Both the position numbers and the translations under genes were made by a program. DNA of 21,359 bases, taken from Natronohydrobacter sp. (GTDB taxonomy: Bacteria; Pseudomonadota; Alphaproteobacteria; Rhodobacterales; Rhodobacteraceae). This document shows, one piece after another, positions 16,601 through 21,359 of the stretch (position 1 is the first letter of the stretch; each line of letters starts with the position of its first letter). The stretch spans positions 1 through 21,359 of the forward strand of contig SKRP01000295.1 of the NCBI GenBank assembly GCA_007118445.1, in the 5' to 3' direction. Under the pieces are notes generated by a model. The model made no database searches, was not told the origin of the DNA, and saw nothing but the letters and a program-made list of their open reading frames with translations.

Positions 16601-19012
16601 CCACAGCACCCGGCCATCGCCCTGTTCGGCAACGCCGAAGCGGATTCCGTCCTGTTGTCCGGGCGCAGGGGCAAAAATGGCCGCATGGGTCGTGTTCTGA
16701 CCTGCGATATAGGACATGACCGCAGGGTCCGAGGGCGCGCTCTGGTATATCTGGCGGAACGCGCGCGCCTGCGCCAGAGCCTGCGCATCAGGGGCCACCC
16801 AGGCCCCGTCGGGATCAAGCGCGCGCAAACGCTGCCAGCCTGCATCAGAGAACAGGTCCAGCCCCGAGGTCGCAGCATCGCCCCCGACCGGCACTGGCAG
16901 CATCTGCGCCACACCGGGCCAGCGGGCAACAATCGACAATTGTCCGGTCCTGCCATGGCGCAGATCAAACCGCGCGAGGATCTTCATCAGACGCTCCTGC
17001 CCGAGCAACATCAGAGGGATCGCGAAAGAGCCGCCATCGGGTGTTCCCAGCATCACCAGCCGCGCGCCGCTGCGGGCCTTGAAGCGCGCCCAGAGTTTCG
17101 GATGCCGCGCAAAGGCTGTCCGTGCGACCAGCCCGCCCATGGAATGGGCGACGATCCGGACGGGCCGATCAGTCTGATGCAGGTGCCTGTTCAGATCGTT
17201 GGCGAACAGGTCAGCCGTTTCCATCAGCGATTTGCGCCAGTCATAGGGCCATGCAACGACCTGATGGTTGCGGTCCAGAAAATTGAACAGGGCGCGATAA
17301 TAGCGGTTGAGAACACCGTCAGGCCGCACACCGGCTGCCGAAATATCCAGCCTGCGGATACCGCCGCCGATCAGGCGCAGCGGATGCATCCAGATGCGTC
17401 CGCTTTCATCCGCGAGGTGACTGCCATTGATCCCGGGCAAGAGCATCAGCACCGGCACATCGCGCTGGCCACTGCGATGGCGCGAGATGAGCGGTTCCTC
17501 TTCTTCCGGGTCCATCTCGCTGCGGAAATCTGCGGGCAAGGGATGGCTCCGGCCTTCCAGCGCTGCCGGGTTGGTCAATGCATCGGCCATCAAGCGCGCC
17601 GTGGTCTCATTGCGGAAATAGCTGAAGTGATTGACCTTTGAGCCTTGCGCGAAATGGTAGTGATACCCGCGCGCGCGCAACATGCCCCGATGCATGGACG
17701 CGCTCTCGATGACCAGATCATGGGACTGGCCGAAAAACCGGTCGGTGACCAGTATTGCCATCCGCTGCCAGATGCTGCCGCCTTCGATATCGCCCGCAAT
17801 AACGACCAGATCGGAGTCCTTCAGGCGCATGCCGGGCAGATTGAGCAGCACGATCAATCGGGATTGCTCTGGTGCCATGGCCGAAAGCCCGGGCAGCGCC
17901 TGCGGATTTGCGCGCTCTCTGACCAGCGCGCGCAGCACGACGCGCAGCCCGTTCGCGATTTTCGTTCCAACAGGGCCAAGCGCCGCGCTGCCGACGGCCA
18001 GCATCGCGTTCAGCAACAGGTTGACCCAACGATCCAGCCGCTCGGTCATCAGACCAGTCCCTGCCGCCGGGCAGGCCACGCGGACAAAACGGGTGACACG
18101 GATTTGTTTTGCCTCAAGCAGCGCGCCCAGCGCAACCAGTTCGGCGCGTTGCCCGGCGTATGCGTCTTCCGAAAACAGGTCGAGTTCGTCATCGAGAAAA
18201 GGCGCGCGCGCTGCGCCCTCGTCCGTTTCCAGCTGCGCGCGCGCAATCAGCTCTCCGATCAACCCGCCACGGCTCTGCGAAACAAGATGCAGTTCGGCGC
18301 CTGCAGGTAACGCCTCGACCAGCATCAGCGCATTGCGGATCGGACTTTCGGTCAAAGTCCGATGCTCAAGACACAGGATCCGTTCCGCGTATTGCGCCTC
18401 GATCCGCGCCCAGGCGCGCCCCTCATCAAGCTGCAGCAGGCCGCCGAAACTGCCTGTGGTGCTGGACGCCGTGCCATGCAGGAAAACCAGCCAGGGCTTG
18501 CCTTCATTGGCCAGATCGCCCGGCGCGGTAAACCCGTCCGGCCCCTCGGTGCCGTGCCAGCGAAACACGCCATGGCCTTTGCCGTGATCCGAAACCGCGC
18601 TGTCCTCGAACTGTCGCGCAAGCGCCACTGCCCCTGCAGAGACGGCCTTGCGGCCCAGAACGCGCAGGATGCGTGCTTGAATGCGCCGCAACATGCCGCC
18701 GCGCGCGGGATCCGGCGCATCCGCCGGCAACTCGGCAGTGATGTCAATCAGACCCGAAGCTGCCGATCTGCGCTGCGCGTCGCGTTCGTAAAAGAAGGGA
18801 ACTTCGTCCCCTCGCAAGACCACCAGCGCGCCCTCAGGGGTTTCGAACTCCAGGAGATCATGATCATCCAGCTCCAGCAGTGTTGGCTCAGGATCGACAG
18901 TGCGCGTCAGGTCCAGCTCGAATTCGCGTATGATCTCTGCATCACCATCCGCGATCCCCGCATCAAGGATTTCGGGGCGCCGTTCGCGGCCATAGATTCT
19001 GAGATTAACCAT
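13607..19012 (-). CDS. Giant hydrolase-lipase-CHAT-TPR fusion protein
   Basis: One open frame of 1801 residues. Regions in order: an unknown N-terminal part (1-150). A first alpha/beta hydrolase-like fold (about 170-445) with oxyanion segment VFLHGTASS, nucleophile-elbow candidate Ser247 in SQSRG and later Asp408 and His431. A second, LCAT/PGAP1-like lipase fold (about 518-830) with Ser624 in AHSMGGL, Asp799 in GDGRV and His821 in HGDL. A region resembling the M17 aminopeptidase N-terminal, macro-like domain (about 898-1075). A CHAT caspase-like protease (about 1160-1470) with His1322 in HIAAHG and Cys1372 in FFVNCCHLG. A helical TPR-like tail (about 1490-1700). There is no signal peptide or clear membrane segment, so it is probably cytosolic. 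The ATG has AGAGG five bases before it and overlaps the preceding gene by 8 bp. Function is unknown; proteolytically controlled membrane damage is one reading. Confidence 0.9.
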   Translation of the reverse strand: MVNLRIYGRERRPEILDAGIADGDAEIIREFELDLTRTVDPEPTLLELDDHDLLEFETPEGALVVLRGDEVPFFYERDAQRRSAASGLIDITAELPADAPDPARGGMLRRIQARILRVLGRKAVSAGAVALARQFEDSAVSDHGKGHGVFRWHGTEGPDGFTAPGDLANEGKPWLVFLHGTASSTTGSFGGLLQLDEGRAWARIEAQYAERILCLEHRTLTESPIRNALMLVEALPAGAELHLVSQSRGGLIGELIARAQLETDEGAARAPFLDDELDLFSEDAYAGQRAELVALGALLEAKQIRVTRFVRVACPAAGTGLMTERLDRWVNLLLNAMLAVGSAALGPVGTKIANGLRVVLRALVRERANPQALPGLSAMAPEQSRLIVLLNLPGMRLKDSDLVVIAGDIEGGSIWQRMAILVTDRFFGQSHDLVIESASMHRGMLRARGYHYHFAQGSKVNHFSYFRNETTARLMADALTNPAALEGRSHPLPADFRSEMDPEEEEPLISRHRSGQRDVPVLMLLPGINGSHLADESGRIWMHPLRLIGGGIRRLDISAAGVRPDGVLNRYYRALFNFLDRNHQVVAWPYDWRKSLMETADLFANDLNRHLHQTDRPVRIVAHSMGGLVARTAFARHPKLWARFKARSGARLVMLGTPDGGSFAIPLMLLGQERLMKILARFDLRHGRTGQLSIVARWPGVAQMLPVPVGGDAATSGLDLFSDAGWQRLRALDPDGAWVAPDAQALAQARAFRQIYQSAPSDPAVMSYIAGQNTTHAAIFAPAPGQQDGIRFGVAEQGDGRVLWITGIPRGLPVWYTDAAHGDLARHSPAFPAIQDILDTGRTTRLSTTPPAVRSVPSDRAVITGEAIDRLPNPDELSDIAMGARSLPVHRHQPVRPIQVRVTNGHLKFARFPVVVGHYLGDGLTGTERALDHEQGGRLSRRLERGIHPGEIGTFDAHLAMHHHPPGSLIVGLGTVTDLTSGRLQRSLLRGLMSLASAREELPGTSEWHGRPNGLSFVMIGTGGGVLPMQDCILSILRAVRDANAELGDEAFTELEFIENIEQRAIGAWQILHKRILEGEFRDSFDFDKDLGRRPGAWSRMAFDEDSAWWTPITIREDAEQKGALQYVAIAGRARAEASLVRTRRAVIERYLDDLTSRRLGEDTVSSGRTLFELLWPTALKQHSLDDRDIRLILDGSAARLPWEMLDDRRPWLQIGTDAMNERRRPPAVRHGLIRQLVAAPMNIGPGVEAARGKALVIGDPSADPSDFAPLPAAQREAREIGRMLTEQGFEVTMLIGDTARPDQVITALFTEAWQIVHIAAHGVYQHSFSTAPGASPETGIILGGKPDPVVLDAQILTQMPVVPELFFVNCCHLGAVDDPAARADRPEFAGSIAVRLINMGVRAVVAAGWEVSDRPARAFAGTLYREMFQGEGFGKAILRARKAIYESDPADTTWGAYQAYGHPEFCLSGRINKEVTDEKEMHLATPSEAISEIGRIGAERSVAGARKHAALLAQLDVLYDIARKRGWMGDGALVSALGGAWAEFGEFGKAIDLYRAAVLLEDGAARIAVVEQLAELETRDAVRAWKEGRAADTIKTIETAISRIEALNDICGPTQARLSILGSAWMRFAQLGGARRRNRALENMAQAYRAAHDLNADASARFYSVYQELLADTLRDLTARGKAGRTLRARFEGLMCMAPAQQASGGGRRGIHQAGLRLLDALLQGELGQAQQGEIIGRLASVGRDAAARRELCRATEQIEFIVDVLSTSRKAPGPLRESLETLKQTICETWPCRSQGPRV

Positions 19013-19439
19013 ATCTGCCTCTGTTCAATGGGTTGCAGAAATCGCCTTTTTCATACTGGAACCGGAAAACCGGACCGGTCCCATGCGACAAATCCGGAAG
19101 GTTTGCGCACGCGCCGACCTTGGTCGACGCTGCCGCAGCGTGGTGTGCCCCCCGGTTTCGTGCCCCCGGTTTCGTGCCCTCGACCGACGGCCCGGCAAGT
19201 TCGAGGGCGTCTATCGCATTCCATCCGAATATCCGCACCGCCTCGTGCTCGGGCTTGTGGCCATTCGACAGGAAAGCGATCAGCCTGTTCCAGTCATCGG
19301 GGTCACTCTCGACATCGGGTCCGGGCCTCAGATCGGGATTGTCGAACGCGCGGTCGAAGCCTGTCGCCGGAAACCGCCGCACTGGATCACGCGCGGCATC
19401 CATATGCGCACTGGCATGACTGAAAAACACTGTGCTCAT
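19005..19439 (-). CDS. Small unknown protein upstream of CHAT fusion
   Basis: A 144-residue ORF whose stop overlaps the start of the CHAT gene by 8 bp, the arrangement of translationally coupled partners. I recognise no family. It begins MSTVFFSHASAHMDAA, which superficially resembles the first strand of TIR domains (VFISH-type), but the rest does not continue as TIR. The middle DDWNRLIAFLSNGHKPEHEA...IFGWNAIDALELAG looks like a compact folded domain, whereas the last third is Gly/Ala/Arg-rich and contains a 14-bp tandem DNA repeat. The ribosome site is weak (AGG eight bases before the ATG). GC3 remains moderately high after the repeat (about 23 of 34 codons before the overlap), supporting this frame. 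It may be a regulator, substrate or inhibitor of the CHAT protein. Confidence 0.55.
   Translation of the reverse strand: MSTVFFSHASAHMDAARDPVRRFPATGFDRAFDNPDLRPGPDVESDPDDWNRLIAFLSNGHKPEHEAVRIFGWNAIDALELAGPSVEGTKPGARNRGAHHAAAASTKVGACANLPDLSHGTGPVFRFQYEKGDFCNPLNRGRYG
19149..19179. repeat. 14-bp tandem repeat, 2.2 copies
   Basis: CCCCCGGTTTCGTG is repeated in tandem for 31 bp inside the small ORF upstream of the CHAT gene. The unit length is not a multiple of three, so gain or loss of one copy would shift the reading frame and move the stop to about 19050, away from the CHAT start. Confidence 0.85.
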
Positions 19440-19752
19440 GGCGAAAACCTGTCGCCAGACGTTTCAGATTTATAGCATACCCAGCAACGTGTCGTGACCT
19501 GAAATGCAGCAAATTCGATTGTGACACGCGCATGTCGAAAAGCAATTACATGACGAGGGTATCACGAGAGGTGAGCTCGCGCCATAGTGGTCGCGCGCCC
19601 TGGCTCAACGCAAATCATCGAACGACGCTCTGGCCCTGACCAGGACAGGCACGTCATCCGCGCATGAATCCGGGCAACGTATCCCGAACAGATGCTGCGC
19701 GAGCCGGTCGCGAGCGCCTGCAGCTGACATGGGCAGCCACGGGGTTTTGTCT
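19440..19752. other. Intergenic space upstream of the CHAT unit
   Basis: A 313-bp gap, locally AT-richer than the surroundings between 19465 and 19560. It should hold the promoter of the minus-strand CHAT unit and the transcription end of the TRAP permease. I see no gene in it. Confidence 0.5.
19469..19474 (-). promoter_or_regulatory. Candidate -10 box of the CHAT operon
   Basis: On the minus strand TATAAA lies about 30 bp before the start codon of the small gene, within GGTATGCTATAAATC, in a locally AT-rich patch. No good -35 hexamer is present at the usual distance, so the promoter may be weak or need an activator. Confidence 0.3.
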
Positions 19753-21359
19753 TCACGACCGTTGCGTCGGCACCTGATGCAGGTCGGGCGCTGGCGCGGC
19801 CTGTTCCGCTCTCCCGGCGCGCATGTTGAGCACCAGTGCCAGCGCCGTGACCGCCAGTCCGGCAAGGTTGAGCTGCCAGTTTGGCGCGATCAGAAGCCCT
19901 GCACCGGCAAAGGCCAGCAGACGCTGCATGACGCTCAGACGGGTGGCGAAAAAACTGATCGTGGCCGTGGCCAGCGCCAGCACACCCACTGCCTTGACCA
20001 GCGCCACGCCGATGATCTCGGGCACGCTGCCCTCCATCAGAAGCTGCGGCGAGTAGACGAACATGAAGGGTATGGTAAAAGCCACCCAACCCAGTTTCAT
20101 CGTATCGGCCACCGCTTTGGTCCAGGGGATTTCGGCAATCGCCGCAGCGGCATAGATGGCCGTGCAGACCGGCGGTGTGATGGTGGCGAGGATCGCGAAA
20201 TAGAACGCAAACAGATGCGCGTGCAGCGGCGGCACATCCAGCGCGATCAGCGCCGGTGCGGCCAGCGAGGCCGAGAGCACATAGGCCGCTGTGGTGGGCA
20301 TCCCCATGCCAAGGATGATGCAGGCCAGCATCGCCATGACCAGCACCAGAAACAGCGATTGCCCGCCGAAGGTCACCATCATGTCGGTGAATTTCACCCC
20401 GATCCCGGTAGCCGAGATCATCGAGACGATGATCTGCGCAGTGAAGGCCAGCACCGCCATCATCGCCAGACTGATCCCGGCCTTGCGCAGGATCTCGAGG
20501 AAGATCAGCAGCTTTTCCCTGAACGTATGTTCCCAGTTGAACACGAAGAACACGAACAGCGTGGCCAGAATCGCCTGCGAGCCCGCATAGGCGATGGAAT
20601 AGCCGCTGATCAGATACCAGATCATCAGCGCAACCGGCATGACCAGTTGCAGGAAAAACAGCCAGGTAAAGGTCGCGCGCGCCGAGGGAATGCGCTCGGC
20701 GGGGACAGGTGCGATGCCTTCCTTGCGGGCAGAGTAGTGAATCACCCAGAAATTGCCCAGGTAGAACAGGATCGCCGGGATGACCGCGGCCACCACGATG
20801 GTCAGATAGGGGATGCCCACGATCTCGGCCATCACGAACGCCCCGGCACCCATGATCGGCGGCATGAGCTGCCCGCCGGTCGAGGCCGTGGCCTCCACTC
20901 CCACCGCGAAGGGCCGTCGATAGCCGAGGTTCTTCATCATCGGAATGGTCAGCGACCCGGTGGCCGCCGCATTGGCCATCCCCGAGCCCGAGATCGTGCC
21001 CATCAGCGAAGAGCCCACCGTGGCCACCTTGGCTGCGCCCCCCACCTGCCGCCCGGCGATGACGAGGGCCGCATTCATGAAGGCCCGCCCGCCGCCAGTG
21101 CCCATCATGATCAGCCCGAACAGGATGAATATGGAAATCACCGTGGCCGACAGCCCCGGCAGCATCCCCCAGAACCCGCTATCGGCCATGAACAGCCGCG
21201 CGGTCATCCGCGTGGCGTTGAACCCCGCATGCCCCCAGGTGCCGGGGATCAGATGGCCCAGCATCGCATAGGCCAGCGCGGCCCCGACCAGGATCACCAG
21301 GCTCCAGCCCAGCACCCGTCGGCAGGTTTCCAGAAACACGAACGTGGCCATGACCGTCA
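19753..21359 (-). CDS. TRAP transporter fused permease (TAXI type), partial
   Basis: The C-terminal DctM-like part of a fused 4TM/12TM TRAP permease, an inner-membrane protein that normally works with a TAXI-type periplasmic receptor. Diagnostic segments are RRVLGWSLVILVGAALAYAMLGHLIPG near the visible start, SSLMGTISGSGMANAAATGSLTIPMMK, VEATASTGGQLMPPIMGAGAFVMAE, ILGMGMPTTAAYVL and ATITPPVCTAIYAAA. In the family these follow a DctQ-like N-terminal half, and the frame here stays open to the window edge. The ATG at 21351 is therefore probably internal and the real start lies beyond the right edge. The receptor gene is not in the window. Confidence 0.92.
   Translation of the reverse strand, partial: TVMATFVFLETCRRVLGWSLVILVGAALAYAMLGHLIPGTWGHAGFNATRMTARLFMADSGFWGMLPGLSATVISIFILFGLIMMGTGGGRAFMNAALVIAGRQVGGAAKVATVGSSLMGTISGSGMANAAATGSLTIPMMKNLGYRRPFAVGVEATASTGGQLMPPIMGAGAFVMAEIVGIPYLTIVVAAVIPAILFYLGNFWVIHYSARKEGIAPVPAERIPSARATFTWLFFLQLVMPVALMIWYLISGYSIAYAGSQAILATLFVFFVFNWEHTFREKLLIFLEILRKAGISLAMMAVLAFTAQIIVSMISATGIGVKFTDMMVTFGGQSLFLVLVMAMLACIILGMGMPTTAAYVLSASLAAPALIALDVPPLHAHLFAFYFAILATITPPVCTAIYAAAAIAEIPWTKAVADTMKLGWVAFTIPFMFVYSPQLLMEGSVPEIIGVALVKAVGVLALATATISFFATRLSVMQRLLAFAGAGLLIAPNWQLNLAGLAVTALALVLNMRAGRAEQAAPAPDLHQVPTQRS

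Noticed and set aside
14564..17641. 1025-residue plus-strand ORF within the CHAT gene
   Set aside because: Shadow of the CHAT fusion frame, with no recognisable motifs, while the minus frame has several catalytic motifs in family context.
19005..19439. TIR domain in the small protein upstream of the CHAT fusion
   Set aside because: Only the first ten residues resemble TIR strand A; no catalytic Glu context or later TIR motifs are seen.
21344..21351. ATG at 21351 as the true start of the TRAP permease
   Set aside because: The frame is open beyond it, no ribosome site is visible, and fused permeases of this family have a DctQ-like half before this point.

Overview
The window is GC-rich, densely packed chromosomal DNA. 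Its gene content points to an alphaproteobacterium of the Rhodobacterales (Roseobacter/Paracoccus-like): a DmdA-type aminomethyltransferase-fold protein, two TRAP transporters, a LacI-controlled sugar locus and heavy GC3 bias. No RNA gene, insertion sequence or CRISPR array is visible. The organism call is an inference from gene families, not from a marker gene.

Layout, left to right. (1) 1-2254, minus strand: an ATP-grasp ligase followed by an unrecognised protein that runs off the left edge, probably one operon. (2) 2255-2707: a divergent control region with an inverted repeat and an AT-rich direct repeat. (3) 2708-5822, plus strand: an Lrp/AsnC regulator, a DmdA-like methyltransferase-fold protein, an OsmC-like ORF that looks degenerate, and a crotonase-fold protein lacking both classical catalytic glutamates. 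The last three are closely spaced and probably co-transcribed. The Lrp gene and the dmdA-like gene share a promoter-proximal motif. (4) 6102-13232: a divergent LacI regulator and a plus-strand catabolic operon made of a TIM-barrel isomerase/epimerase, a Gfo/Idh/MocA dehydrogenase, a complete DctP-DctQ-DctM TRAP transporter and a D-tagatose/psicose 3-epimerase-like enzyme. Two near-identical 14-bp LacI-type operators lie between the divergent genes. Together these suggest regulated uptake of a sugar-like compound followed by isomerisation and oxidation. (5) 13607-19439, minus strand: a small unknown gene overlapping by 8 bp a 1801-residue multidomain protein. (6) 19753-21359, minus strand: the C-terminal part of a fused (4TM/12TM, TAXI-type) TRAP permease that runs off the right edge.

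The most unusual element is the two-gene unit in (5). The large protein appears to combine an N-terminal unknown region, a first alpha/beta-hydrolase fold, a second LCAT/PGAP1-like lipase fold with a complete Ser-Asp-His set, a middle region resembling the macro-like N-terminal domain of M17 leucyl aminopeptidases, a CHAT caspase-like protease with its His/Cys dyad, and a C-terminal helical TPR-like region. One polypeptide carrying a predicted lipase effector, a possible ligand-binding module and a protease looks like a self-contained signalling or abortive-infection-type device. That role is inferred only from architecture.
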